Source: Alphaproteobacteria bacterium
GTDB taxonomy: Bacteria > Pseudomonadota > Alphaproteobacteria > Thalassobaculales > Thalassobaculaceae
NCBI GenBank assembly: GCA_022822665.1
Contig: JAJEAR010000062.1
Location: 1-64,000 of the forward strand
Length of the DNA: 64,000 nucleotides
Direction: 5' to 3'
The number at the start of each line of letters is the position of its first letter. Within the stretch, counting starts at the first letter, position 1. Below, piece by piece: positions 1-9,145 of this stretch. The notes below the pieces were generated by a model. That model worked only from the letters and a program-made list of their open reading frames with translations, was not told the DNA's origin and searched no databases. A program made the translations under genes and the position numbers.

Positions 1-1
1 G

Positions 2-835
2 GGGCGCGCGCCGGGACGCGCGTTGGTCCGCAACGGGTCCGCCGTCGCGGGGCTCGCGCTGCTGGCGCCGGTGCTCGCGCTGGTCCTCGTCGCGCCGGCC
101 CTCTACCCCGTGGATCCCTTCGCCATCGTCTGGCGGCCGCTGGCGCCGCCCGGCGAGGCGGCGGCGGTACCGCTCGGGAGCGATTACCTGGGGCGCGACG
201 TGCTGGCCGGGATCGTCCACGGCGGCCGGGCCACGCTCGCGGTGGGGCTGGGCGCCGCCGCCCTCTACGTCGCGATCGGCATCTCCGTGGGCGCCCTGGC
301 CGGGTTCCACGGCGGGCTCGTCGACGGGGCGCTGATGCGCCTCACCGAGTTCTTCCAGGTCCTGCCCGGCCTGCTCTTCGCCATGGTGCTGGCGAGCCTG
401 TTCGGCCCGGACCCCGTCACCGTCGCGGTCGCGATCGGGGTGGCGAGCTGGCCGCCGGTCGCCCGCCTCGCCCGGGCCGAGGTTCTGCGGATCAAGGCGC
501 TCGACTACGTCCGGGCCTCGCGCGCGATCGGCGCGTCGGACCGGCGCCTGCTCTGGCGGACGATCCTGCCCAACGCGCTGGCGCCGCTGATCGCCGCCGC
601 CACGCTCGCCGTCGGCGCCGCCATCCTGTTCGAGGCCGGGCTCGCCTTCCTCGGGCTCGGCGATCCCGACGTGATGAGCTGGGGCCTGACGATGGGCGCC
701 AACCGGGACTTCGTGCTGGAGGCCTGGTGGACCGTGACCCTGCCGGGGCTCGCGATATTCGTCACCGTGCTTGGCGCCGGCCTGGTCGGCGACGGGCTGA
801 CCGAGGCGCTCGACCCGAGGCGGCGGGGGCGCTGA
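2..835 (+). CDS. Oligopeptide/dipeptide ABC transporter permease, DppC/OppC type (N-terminus probably outside window)
   Basis: This is an inner-membrane permease of a peptide/nickel-type ABC importer. Hydrophobic segments start almost at once, and the cytoplasmic loop has the EAA-type motif that contacts the ATPase (LDYVRASRAIGASDRRLLW, near position 505, followed by ILPNALAPLI). The reading frame is open to the left edge. The first start codon inside is a TTG at 23, but DppC proteins usually have a short cytoplasmic tail before the first membrane helix, so the true start is probably upstream. A DppB partner would be expected to the left. No ATPase gene follows; the next gene is an unrelated autotransporter. 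The substrate cannot be told from sequence. Confidence 0.88.
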   Translation, partial: GRAPGRALVRNGSAVAGLALLAPVLALVLVAPALYPVDPFAIVWRPLAPPGEAAAVPLGSDYLGRDVLAGIVHGGRATLAVGLGAAALYVAIGISVGALAGFHGGLVDGALMRLTEFFQVLPGLLFAMVLASLFGPDPVTVAVAIGVASWPPVARLARAEVLRIKALDYVRASRAIGASDRRLLWRTILPNALAPLIAAATLAVGAAILFEAGLAFLGLGDPDVMSWGLTMGANRDFVLEAWWTVTLPGLAIFVTVLGAGLVGDGLTEALDPRRRGR

Positions 836-1049
836 GCCGGCAGGCCGGCGGGATCGGCAACGACTCTCCCGGCCGTCGCCCGCGGACCCGCGCGCGGCGA
901 CGCCGCCGGTCCCCGAGCGGTCTGGCCTGTAGGATCCGGCCTGTAGCGACAGGTCGGTCGGAACTACCTAAGCCCTTGATACTACATGATAAATGTGTTG
1001 CTTCGGCCGCGGGGATCGGTACGCTTCTCGGAAGGTCCGGAGGATAGCG

Positions 1050-4000
1050 ATGATGCGACGCTCCAGTGTTTCCGTGAGTCTACCCAACAGCGAACGTTCT
1101 CGTGTGTTCTTGGTCATGACATTCGCTCTTGCGCTACTGGCGCAGGTCGCCGCGCCGTGGCACTCCGCGGTCGCCGACTCGTCGGAGGGGTGTTGGACGA
1201 GCATCGAGCCGGGTGAGGAGTGCCCGCCCTTCGGCCAGTGGGAACAGTGGTGGTCCGTCCAATTTTGGTGGCTCGACCATCGGTCGTGGCCTGAAGAGCG
1301 GAATTGGTGCGGCGATCCTCCGGAACCGGGGCTGGAACAATCGGTGAGTTGCAATGATCCGGAAGCCGTCACCGTTTCGGTATCGGATGCGAGCGCAACG
1401 GAAGGGTCCGACACAACCATCGACTTCGAGATTTCGCTCAACAAACCGCACCCGAGGCGCAGTGTGACCATGGACTGGTCGATTGAGGGCCATACAGCGG
1501 TTGCAGGCGAGGATTACACCGACGCGAGCGGAACCCTCACTTTCGCGTCGGGGGAGACCAGCAAGACCGTCAGCATTTCCCTAATCGACGATGCCGCGAG
1601 CGAAGGGGTGGAAACGTTCTCGCTGAGCCTGACCAACGCTTCCGGTGCGACCTTCGTCAAATGGGGGCTTGCGCAAGGAAGCCTCTCGGGGAGGGGCACG
1701 ATCCTGCCTGACGAAGACACGACCGCACCTTCGGTGACGGTGGGAACAAAGTACCCGGTCACCCCTCCGGTGACGGGTTTTTTCACCGTTCTTGTCGAGT
1801 TCAGTGAGCCGGTCACCGGCTTCGATATGTCCGACCTGCAAGTCACCAACGGCTCCACGGTCAGCTATCAAGCCACCTACAGGTTCAACGAACACGGCAT
1901 GACCAGGTGGGCGGTGAAAATCAAGGTGGACGAGGACCTGACTGGCGACGTTTCCGTGACGGTTCCGGCCGGTGTGGCGGCGGACTCTCTTGGAAATGAC
2001 AACACTGCCTCGACGCCGTTCGTTATCTCGGCGCGAGGCCACACCTCTGATCAAGGGGTGAGGGCGTGGTTGCAATGCAGTGGCTCTTCGGACCCTGCTT
2101 CTTGGGCGACCGGACCCAAGTCAGTCTCGGTGGATTACGGATTAGAGGGGTTTTCCGCCACGTTTATCGACACAACTGCGATCATACTAACCAACGAGGC
2201 AGGGGTAAGCGCTGCTGGTCCAGGTGTGGCGGCCTGCGGCGCTGGGTGTACCAAGAACAACAGAATCAAGGACGGCATGACAGGTCAGCTCACCCTCCAG
2301 ATTCTCGGCGGCGCGGCGACGCTCGATTATCCTGAAGCGAACACCCCGACGAGGCCGTCGGATCCGATGCTTATCTCCGGTCTCGATTGGGCCGTATCGG
2401 TCGCCGACGCGAGTGCCATGGAAGGCACCGACGAGACGATGGATTTCGAAGTGCGACTCAATGCACAGGACGACTGCAAGGCGGTGAAGGTGGACTGGGC
2501 GACCGCGGACGGCACAGCGACTGCGGGTGAGGACTACACGGCTTCGAGCGGGACGCTCACGTTCGAGCCGGGAGAGACCGTCAAGATCATCAGCATTCCA
2601 ATAATTGACGATACCGTGAGCGACAGCGGTGAGACCTTTGCGCTCAGGCTCAGCAATGCTCAGGGCGTGGACATCGAGGACGGAGAGGCCACTGGCACGA
2701 TTCTGAACGATGAAGCGCCTGCAGCGCTAACGGCGCAATTCCAAGACGTTCCCGAGAGTCACGACGGCACGACGGCTTTCACATTCGAGCTTCATTTCAG
2801 CGAGGACATTACGGGGCTGAGCTACAAGACGGTGGGCGGTGGGCTCTTCGAGGTCACGGGAGGGAGTGTGACCGGTGCCCGGCGTCTCACGCAGGGCAGT
2901 AACCAGGGTTGGCTGGTGACAGTTGAGCCGAGAGGCAGTGGCGACATCGCGATCTCGCTGCCCGCTCGTGCCTGCGGGGAAACCGCGGCGATATGCACGG
3001 CGGACAATCGCGCGCTCTCGGCGGGGATTTCGACGACTGTGCCGGGTGCGCTCGTTGTGGCGTCGCAGAGTAGCGGAGAGGAGTTGCGGCTGGTCGGCGG
3101 TGCGACGGCAAACGAATGGCGCCTGGAGATCTTGTACAACGGCCAGTGGGGCACGGTGTGCGACGACAACTGGGGAAAGCCTGACGCCGATGTTGTCTGC
3201 CGTGCGCTCGGCTATGAGGAGGGCTCGGTAGCCGATGCGACGCAGTTCACAAGGGCGTACTTCGGGGCGGGCGCGCAGTCGATGCCGATCTGGCTGGATA
3301 ACGTCCAGTGCACGGGTACGGAGACAAGTCTTCTGGCCTGTCCGCGGCGTAACAGCCCCGCGGTGGGGACGCACAACTGCCGTCACCGCGAGGATGTGGG
3401 GGTGCGCTGTGCGGGAGAGCTTTCGGGGTCCGCGGCGGTGGAAACGCCGCCGGTGCCGTTCACGGCGGAGTTCCAGAACGTCCCGGCGGAGCATGACGGG
3501 AGCAGCGCGTTCGAGTTGGAGCTTGCGTTCAGCGAGGAGCCGAACGGTCTGAGCTACAAGACGGTGCGGGATACGCTGTTCGAGGTGAGCGGCGGGCGCA
3601 TCGAGAACGCGCGGCGTGTAACGCGGGGAAGCAACCTGGGATTCTACGTGGTCGTGAGGCCATCGGGAACCGGGGCGGTGACGCTGTCGCTGGCGACGCT
3701 GCCGGCGTGCGGACAGACAGGCTCGGTGTGCACCGGGGACAGCCGTGCGCTGGAGGGGCCGGTGGGGGCGACTGTACACGGCCCGGCGGCTCTCTCGGTG
3801 GCGGATGCGACCGTCGACGAAGGCCCGAACGCAAAGCTCGAGTTCAGCGTGACCCTCGATCGTGAGCGCCACGCGCAGGTGACGGTGGACTACGCAACGA
3901 GCGACGGCACGGCGGTCGCCGGAGAGGACTACACCGAGACCTCGGGCACGCTCGCCTTCGCGCCGGGCGAGACCAGCAAGACGGTGCGGGTGCCGGTGCT

Positions 4001-5666
4001 GGACGACGCACTCGACGAGGGCGAGGAGACGATGACCTTCACGCTCTCCAACCCGAGCCCGTCGAGCGTCAGGCTGGCGGACGCCGTGGCGACGGGGACG
4101 ATCGCGAACGACGACCCGCTGCAGAAGATGTGGCTGTCGCGCTTCGGGCGCACGGTGGCGGACCATGTGACGGCGGCGGTCTCCGACCGGCTCGCCGCGC
4201 CGCTCACGGGGGCGCAGGTGACGGTGGGCGGTCAGACCGTCAACCTCGCGGAGATCGGTGACGAGGCGCGGCTGGGCGAGACCCTGACCTCGCTCGCGCA
4301 GGTCATGGGCGCCCCGCAGGGACCCGGTGCGGAGGGCGGCCCTGGATCGGGGTCCGGGGCAGGCCCCTGGCCGGGGACGGATCTGCGCATGGCCGAGGGC
4401 CCGACGCCCACAAGCGCGCCGGCGCGCGGGATCACGGGCCACGATCTGCTGCTGGGCAGCGCGTTCCACCTCGCGAAGGAAGGCGACGGCGGCACGCCGG
4501 GGCTTGCGGCCTGGGGCCGGGTGACGGTGGGCGGCTTCGACGGCGAGGCGCCGGCCGATGACGGCAACGTCCGCATCGACGGCAATGTGACCACCGGCAT
4601 CCTCGGCGCGGATGCCGAGTGGGGGCGGTTGCTCGGCGGCGTCGCGGTCTCGGTGAGCGAGGGCGAGGGCACGTTCGACCAGCGCGGCGTGGATTCAGGC
4701 ACCATCGAGAGCACGATGACCACGGTGAGCCCCTATGCGCGGGTGAAGCTGAGCGACCGGGTCTCGGCCTGGGGCCTGGCGGGCTACGGCACCGGCGACA
4801 TGACCATCGTCCAGAAGGCCAATGCCGAGACCAGCCAGCCGGAGCGGGTGACCCGCACCGACCTCTCGATGCGGCTTGCCGCCCTGGGCGGAAGGGGCGC
4901 GCTGTTGCAGGCGGACGAGAACGGCGGCTTCGACCTCGCGCTCAAGGCCGACGCGTTCTACGTCGAGACGACGTCGGAGGCGGTCTCCAACGAGGGCGAC
5001 ACGACGGCGGATGCGAGCCGGGTGCGGCTTGCGCTCGAAGGCAGCCGTGCGTTCGAGATGGATGGCGGCGGCGTGTTCACGCCGGGCCTGGAGCTCGGGC
5101 TGCGCCATGACGGCGGAGACGCCGAGACCGGCACGGGCGTGGAACTCGGCGGGCGGCTGTCGTACGCGGACCCGGAGACCGGCCTGAGCGTGGAGGCGAA
5201 CGTGCGCGCCCTGGTCGCGCACGAGGACTCGAAGTACCGCGAGTGGGGCGCGTCGGGCGCGGTGCGCCTCGCCCCCGGCGAGCGGGGCCGGGGCCTCTCG
5301 TTCAGCCTGGCGCCCACATACGGGACGCCGGGGAGTGGCGTGGACCGGCTGTGGTCGGCGCGCGACGCGGGCGGGCTGGCGCCGGGTAGCGAGACGTTCG
5401 AGCCGGAGAGCCGCCTTGAGGGTGAGCTCGGCTACGGCCTGCCCCTGTTGGGCGACCGCTTCACCGGCACGCCGAACGTCGGCTTCGGGCTCTCGGGCGC
5501 CGGGGCGCGGGACTGGCGCATCGGCTGGCGCCTGACCTCAGCGGTGCGGGGCGATCCCGGCTTCGAGGTCACGCTCGATGCGACGCGGAAGGAGCCCGCC
5601 AACGACAACGGCGCGGGGACGCCGGTCGAGCACGGGGTGATGCTGCGCAGCGCAATTCGTTGGTAG
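1050..5666 (+). CDS. Large autotransporter with three Calx-beta domains, an SRCR domain and a C-terminal beta-barrel
   Basis: This is a predicted surface adhesin of 1538 residues. The ATG at 1050 follows a good ribosome site (ccggagga, 1037-1044), so an upstream in-frame ATG at 993 is not used here. A signal peptide ends near residue 42 (core VFLVMTFALALLAQVA). Order of domains by approximate residue: Calx-beta 106-221; bacterial Ig-like 225-320; Calx-beta 448-555; cysteine-containing repeat 559-667; SRCR domain 678-789 with six cysteines (WGTVCDDNWG, VVCRALGYEEG, LLACPRR, VRCAGE); second copy of the repeat 801-912; Calx-beta 913-1022; linker with WLSRFGRTVADHV; autotransporter barrel about 1124-1538. 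The Calx-beta domains carry the AGEDYT motif. The last residues are IRW, an aromatic end typical of outer-membrane barrels. The 5' half is visibly less GC-rich than the 3' half. Binding partner unknown. Confidence 0.9.
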   Translation: MMRRSSVSVSLPNSERSRVFLVMTFALALLAQVAAPWHSAVADSSEGCWTSIEPGEECPPFGQWEQWWSVQFWWLDHRSWPEERNWCGDPPEPGLEQSVSCNDPEAVTVSVSDASATEGSDTTIDFEISLNKPHPRRSVTMDWSIEGHTAVAGEDYTDASGTLTFASGETSKTVSISLIDDAASEGVETFSLSLTNASGATFVKWGLAQGSLSGRGTILPDEDTTAPSVTVGTKYPVTPPVTGFFTVLVEFSEPVTGFDMSDLQVTNGSTVSYQATYRFNEHGMTRWAVKIKVDEDLTGDVSVTVPAGVAADSLGNDNTASTPFVISARGHTSDQGVRAWLQCSGSSDPASWATGPKSVSVDYGLEGFSATFIDTTAIILTNEAGVSAAGPGVAACGAGCTKNNRIKDGMTGQLTLQILGGAATLDYPEANTPTRPSDPMLISGLDWAVSVADASAMEGTDETMDFEVRLNAQDDCKAVKVDWATADGTATAGEDYTASSGTLTFEPGETVKIISIPIIDDTVSDSGETFALRLSNAQGVDIEDGEATGTILNDEAPAALTAQFQDVPESHDGTTAFTFELHFSEDITGLSYKTVGGGLFEVTGGSVTGARRLTQGSNQGWLVTVEPRGSGDIAISLPARACGETAAICTADNRALSAGISTTVPGALVVASQSSGEELRLVGGATANEWRLEILYNGQWGTVCDDNWGKPDADVVCRALGYEEGSVADATQFTRAYFGAGAQSMPIWLDNVQCTGTETSLLACPRRNSPAVGTHNCRHREDVGVRCAGELSGSAAVETPPVPFTAEFQNVPAEHDGSSAFELELAFSEEPNGLSYKTVRDTLFEVSGGRIENARRVTRGSNLGFYVVVRPSGTGAVTLSLATLPACGQTGSVCTGDSRALEGPVGATVHGPAALSVADATVDEGPNAKLEFSVTLDRERHAQVTVDYATSDGTAVAGEDYTETSGTLAFAPGETSKTVRVPVLDDALDEGEETMTFTLSNPSPSSVRLADAVATGTIANDDPLQKMWLSRFGRTVADHVTAAVSDRLAAPLTGAQVTVGGQTVNLAEIGDEARLGETLTSLAQVMGAPQGPGAEGGPGSGSGAGPWPGTDLRMAEGPTPTSAPARGITGHDLLLGSAFHLAKEGDGGTPGLAAWGRVTVGGFDGEAPADDGNVRIDGNVTTGILGADAEWGRLLGGVAVSVSEGEGTFDQRGVDSGTIESTMTTVSPYARVKLSDRVSAWGLAGYGTGDMTIVQKANAETSQPERVTRTDLSMRLAALGGRGALLQADENGGFDLALKADAFYVETTSEAVSNEGDTTADASRVRLALEGSRAFEMDGGGVFTPGLELGLRHDGGDAETGTGVELGGRLSYADPETGLSVEANVRALVAHEDSKYREWGASGAVRLAPGERGRGLSFSLAPTYGTPGSGVDRLWSARDAGGLAPGSETFEPESRLEGELGYGLPLLGDRFTGTPNVGFGLSGAGARDWRIGWRLTSAVRGDPGFEVTLDATRKEPANDNGAGTPVEHGVMLRSAIRW

Positions 5667-5718
5667 CGCCCGGCGAACGGCGGGAAGTCGATCGCAGGCT
5701 CAGGTCCGGGAGGGCGCC

Positions 5719-5937
5719 ATGACGGCCGGTCATGCCGGGGACGGCGAGGCGATGGGCGCAATTGCGCTGGCCGGCATCCGGTCCGGGAAGTCCATGCGGG
5801 AGATCGCCGTCGAGCTGTACGGCGCGGACCGGGTGGCGGCGGACTGGCATGGCGACAGCAGGATGCGTGCGAAGGTGCGGCGGCTGGCGGACCGCGCGCG
5901 GGCCGCATCGGGCGACGCCAATCCCGGAACGCCATGA
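5719..5937 (+). CDS. Small stand-alone DUF2285 (RovC-type DNA-binding) protein, QseM-like
   Basis: This 72-residue protein starts at an ATG behind a good ribosome site (gggaggg, 5708-5714). Its centre (SMREIAVELYGADRVAADW, then SRMRAKVRRLADRARA) matches the helix-turn-helix-like end of DUF2285 proteins. The same pattern recurs in the split gene at 6613-7394 (HRWMAERIWGEARVAEEW, then SWMRAQVRRWV). In ICEMlSymR7A a single-domain DUF2285 protein, QseM, is an antiactivator that holds excision genes off. By family membership this could be a similar small regulator, but no integrase, excisionase or quorum-sensing gene is visible nearby, so that role is inference. Confidence 0.6.
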   Translation: MTAGHAGDGEAMGAIALAGIRSGKSMREIAVELYGADRVAADWHGDSRMRAKVRRLADRARAASGDANPGTP

Positions 5938-6612
5938 GGGGTGGAGAGGATACCGGACGCCCGGCGGGCGCGGACTCAGGCTTGGCGTCGCGGCGCCGGC
6001 AAGGGGTGGCGTCCGCGACGGGGAGCCTTCGGCCGGGCGCCCGCCCAAGCGCAACCGCCGGGGCTCGCGCGATCCGGGGCCGGTCCGAGGGCGCTCTCCG
6101 ATGTCGGGGAATAGCGGCCGGACAGGCGACGCGGACAGGTGAGGAACGGAGTCGGAGGGAACGGGAGAGACGCACGGGAAAGAAGCGCGCGGCGCATGCT
6201 GGAGAACGCCATGGAGCATGTCGGAGACGGCATGCTCGAGCCGCACGAATTCGGGCGGGTGAGATGCAGGCGATTCCTCCGCATCCGTCTCTCCCGGAAG
6301 GAACGCTCGCGGTCCGGCAGCCGCCGGAGCGCGCCGGGGCCGGGTGCGCGCTGCTCGATCCGGCGACCGGCGAGACCGGCACGGCCCGCCTCGGCACGAT
6401 CCAGGCCGGGCCTGGCGATACCCGACCCATCGGCTCGCGCACGGCATCGTCCCGATGTCGGAACGCGGGCGCGGGATGTGGGCCGGGCCGAGCACGAGAT
6501 CAGGCTGCGGCTGACGGCACGGTTCTGATGCCGGGCCCGGGGGCGCGCGCCTGCGGGGCCCGGCGGCGGCTCCGGGCGCGCCGGTAGGACGGGGGGAACC
6601 GCGGGACCGGCA
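5938..6612 (+). other. 675-base stretch without a supportable gene
   Basis: Long open frames exist here on both strands, but they are arginine-, alanine- and glycine-rich translations of very GC-rich DNA, have no ribosome site and match no family I recognise. The stretch lies between two DUF2285 genes and may be a decayed part of the same accessory element. I see no repeat, terminator or RNA gene in it. Confidence 0.5.
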
Positions 6613-7394
6613 ATGGGGCGTAGGAAGGCGGCGGACGCGGAGAGAATGCGCGGCGCCTGCGCCTGGGCCTGCATGCGGCGCGACTCCGGCTATCGCGCGG
6701 CCTGGGCCGCACGGGCGGGTCCGGCCCGCTTCGAGCCGGCGCCGTTCCCGCTCAGGGTCCAGACCCGGGCCGACCTCGCGGCGACGGACTGGGGGCTCGC
6801 GCTTTGGGAGAACCCGCACGACGACGCCTGGCGCACGCCCTTCATGCCCGGCATGCCGGTGCTGGTCGCCGAACCCGACCCGGACCCCTGGCCCGATCCG
6901 ACGCCGCTGCTCCGGATGCTCGGCGAGGCGGACGCGCGGCTGGAAGGCCTGAGGCTGCTCAACGGAAGGTTCGTCCTCAAGGCGGAGCTCGGCGACGAAG
7001 CGCTGCAGATCCTAGTCCCCTCCGGGCGGACGTTCGGACCCGGGGACGGCATCGTGGCCAAGCTCGGGCTCAGCCTGCCGCTGCAGGCCCCGGTGGGCCG
7101 GGTCGTGGACCTGTGGCGGGTCTCCGGCCGACCGCCCCCTCCTCCGACGCGGCCCTCCGGGGACGGGCGGATCGCGCGCTGGTCTCGGTGCTGGACGGGA
7201 TCGGGGCGGAGAAGTCCCATCGCTGGATGGCCGAACGCATCTGGGGCGAGGCAAGGGTCGCCGAGGAGTGGAGCTCCGAAAGCTGGATGCGCGCCCAGGT
7301 CCGACGCTGGGTACCGAAGGCAAAGGCGCTGGCAGAAGGCGGATGGCGCGACCTCGTGCCCCGCCATGTGCCGGAGCCGTGGCGGGACGCGTAG
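6613..7394 (+). pseudogene. DUF6499-like/DUF2285 regulator split by a -1 frame change (FseA-like)
   Basis: The first frame, from the ATG at 6613, encodes a transcriptional-regulator-like N-terminus (ACMRRDSGYRAAWAARA, then DWGLALWENPHDDAW) and the first part of a DUF2285 domain, up to VVDLWRVSGRP near 7130. The rest of that domain (RADRALVSVLDGIGAEKSH, then RWMAERIWGEARVAEEW, SWMRAQVRRWV) continues in another frame and stops at 7394. The switch falls at a run of five C at 7135-7139, and one extra C would restore a single gene of about 260 residues. In ICEMlSymR7A the two parts of FseA (msi172 and msi171, DUF2285 family) are joined by programmed +1 frameshifting. Here the change needed is -1, so a mutation, a sequencing error or a different programmed shift are all possible. 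Confidence 0.65.
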
Positions 7395-7665
7395 CGGTCG
7401 TCCGCACACCCGGAAAGCCCGGAATCGCGTTGCGCCGGCCGCCGCCCGGCGCTACCGTCGCCGGAGCCGCATCGGAAGCCGGGCCCGCAATCCGGCGGCC
7501 AAGCGGACATACGGGGTCGGGAGTTTGCTGCAATCGGCTTGCGGAATGAAGACCGACCGGGATGCCGTCGGCCTAAGCCATTGTAGAGCAGTAATAAATT
7601 CTGTTTGCCGGCAGAAAAATACAGAATGTAGTGCCTAGCTGGAAATGAAAACCGGCCAGGATCAA

Positions 7666-8178
7666 CTACTTACGCGAATCAACCGTCGAAGTCAGGATCC
7701 ATTCCAAATATTGTTCAATCTTCCCAGCCGTGGAGTCGATCTCCTCCCAAGTCCGCACAGCGTTCATTTCCACGCCCCGGAAGGATATCAGGACACTTGA
7801 TCCGGAGACGCAGCCGCGGGAAGGATTCAAGTCGTAAGCTGACGCCTTGAACTCAAATATCTCGCTGTCTCCCTCGAAAGGGATTGGTACTGTTACGAAG
7901 GAACCGGCAACGTGAAACGGTTGTCTTCGATTCCATATGTCGTATTCAAACCTGCCGCTCACATCGATTTTCGCCTCTCCTTCGCTCTCGATGTGCAGTT
8001 GATCGCGAATAATCCGTGGTGCATCGAGCGTGTATTTCTCCACGAGATAGCTCACCAAGTCCGATTCGCTTGACGCTAGGATTCTATTTCGCTCCCAACC
8101 TGCCACCTCTCGCTGGAAGGCCGGCTCGTAAGCGCGAATCAGATCGGAAAGGTCCTTTTCAAAAGAACAGCAGGTCAT
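7666..8178 (-). CDS. Hypothetical protein, possibly truncated, in AT-richer DNA
   Basis: This 170-residue protein is not assigned to a named family. It begins MTCCSFEKDLSDLIRAYEPA, has an acidic, mainly beta-strand-like centre (EGEAKIDVSGRFEYDIWN and EIFEFKASAYDLNP), and ends with a helix (IEQYLEWILTSTVDSRK). In some larger hypothetical proteins of defence islands a similar helix containing YLxW leads on to further sequence, so this may be an N-terminal fragment; that resemblance is from memory and weak. Base composition is clearly lower in GC than everything from 8900 on, which suggests acquisition by transfer. There is no strong ribosome site and no partner gene beside it. Confidence 0.5.
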   Translation of the reverse strand: MTCCSFEKDLSDLIRAYEPAFQREVAGWERNRILASSESDLVSYLVEKYTLDAPRIIRDQLHIESEGEAKIDVSGRFEYDIWNRRQPFHVAGSFVTVPIPFEGDSEIFEFKASAYDLNPSRGCVSGSSVLISFRGVEMNAVRTWEEIDSTAGKIEQYLEWILTSTVDSRK

Positions 8179-8926
8179 CTTTCATCGTGATACCGCACCA
8201 CTCTCGGGCCATGAACCTAGCGGAGAGCGGCTGTGCCGAACTGCACGCCGCGCATGTCGCTGTCTACCCTCGTCTTCGCATCCGACAATTGGCACGCGGC
8301 GCCTGACTTGACAATCTCTCCGCTCGACCCCTGCTCGGCCGGGTCACCCGCTGAGCACCAGTCCCCTTGGTCGTTGTTCCGCCCCCGTCGGTGACTGTCG
8401 TATCGTTCCTGTCGCGCCGGGGCGACCGAGGCCAATGAGCCGCCACTGCCGAGATAGCTTCCTGAGCCCACCAGCTTCACAAGCGGTGCGGGCGGGACCC
8501 CGGCTTGACCCAGAGGATCCCCCGCCTATCGCCGCCCGTCACCGTCCACAATACCACTCTTCGTGGTTCCCACAGGATCCCCAACGTTGATAAGCGACCT
8601 GACTTTCTGGAATCAAAACGCCCTCGAAAAGTCAATGTTCTCAAAAGCGTCGTTTGGTTGCGGGGGCGGACTTCACCGCTCACACCATGCATCGATCACG
8701 AGCCGGCACCCGCAGGGCGGCAGCAGGGAACCCGGGAGCATCCGGCCAGCCATGCGCTGAGCCCGACTTCCGGGCGAATTGCGTGAGGCGGCATCCATGC
8801 GCCGCGCGCCCTTGCCCGGGTACGAACAACCCGGCCTGACTGTCAGCATGAACAGGGATTGCGGAATCGGGAAGTTTGCGGGTGCGAACCGTGAAGAATG
8901 TTGTGACTGTCGGCACCGGGCGGTAG
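8179..8926. other. 748-base stretch without a supportable gene
   Basis: Composition is mixed, with AT-richer patches around 8550-8650. Short open frames on both strands lack ribosome sites and recognisable motifs. I found no tRNA, integrase fragment or clear flanking repeat. The stretch separates the accessory region to the left from the conserved core block that starts at 8927, so it may contain the boundary. Confidence 0.5.
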
Positions 8927-9133
8927 ATGAAGGACATGGATGTCCTCGTCGTGATCATGCTGGTCGTTGCCCTGCTTCTGGTCATCGGAACGCTGGCGGG
9001 CGGGTTGATCACCATGGCGCGCGGCGGTGACGCCGGACCACGGCGGTCCAATCTGTTCATGCGCTACAGGGTTCTGTTCCAGGGCATCGCGGTGCTGTTG
9101 TTCATCATCCTGCTTGCGATCGCAAAAGGTTAG
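8927..9133 (+). CDS. Twin transmembrane protein, HIG1 domain-like
   Basis: This 68-residue membrane protein has two hydrophobic helices (VLVVIMLVVALLLVIGTLAG and a second one ending VLLFIILLAIAKG) joined by a short basic loop (ARGGDAGPRRSNLFMRYRV). That layout, with the MARGG and NxxMRxRV pattern, is that of the HIG1/twin-transmembrane family, whose mitochondrial members attach to respiratory complexes; the bacterial role is not established. It ends 12 bases before the cobalamin adenosyltransferase gene, as in other alphaproteobacteria. A second ATG three codons in is an alternative start. Confidence 0.75.
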   Translation: MKDMDVLVVIMLVVALLLVIGTLAGGLITMARGGDAGPRRSNLFMRYRVLFQGIAVLLFIILLAIAKG

Positions 9134-9145
9134 GAGGCATCCGCC

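Noticed and set aside
2727..4469. 580-residue open frame antisense to the autotransporter
   Set aside because: It is arginine-rich, has no motifs and is fully explained by the third-position GC of the coding strand.
5938..6612. Open frames on both strands between the DUF2285 genes
   Set aside because: They are low-complexity arginine- and alanine-rich translations with no starts or motifs that could be supported.
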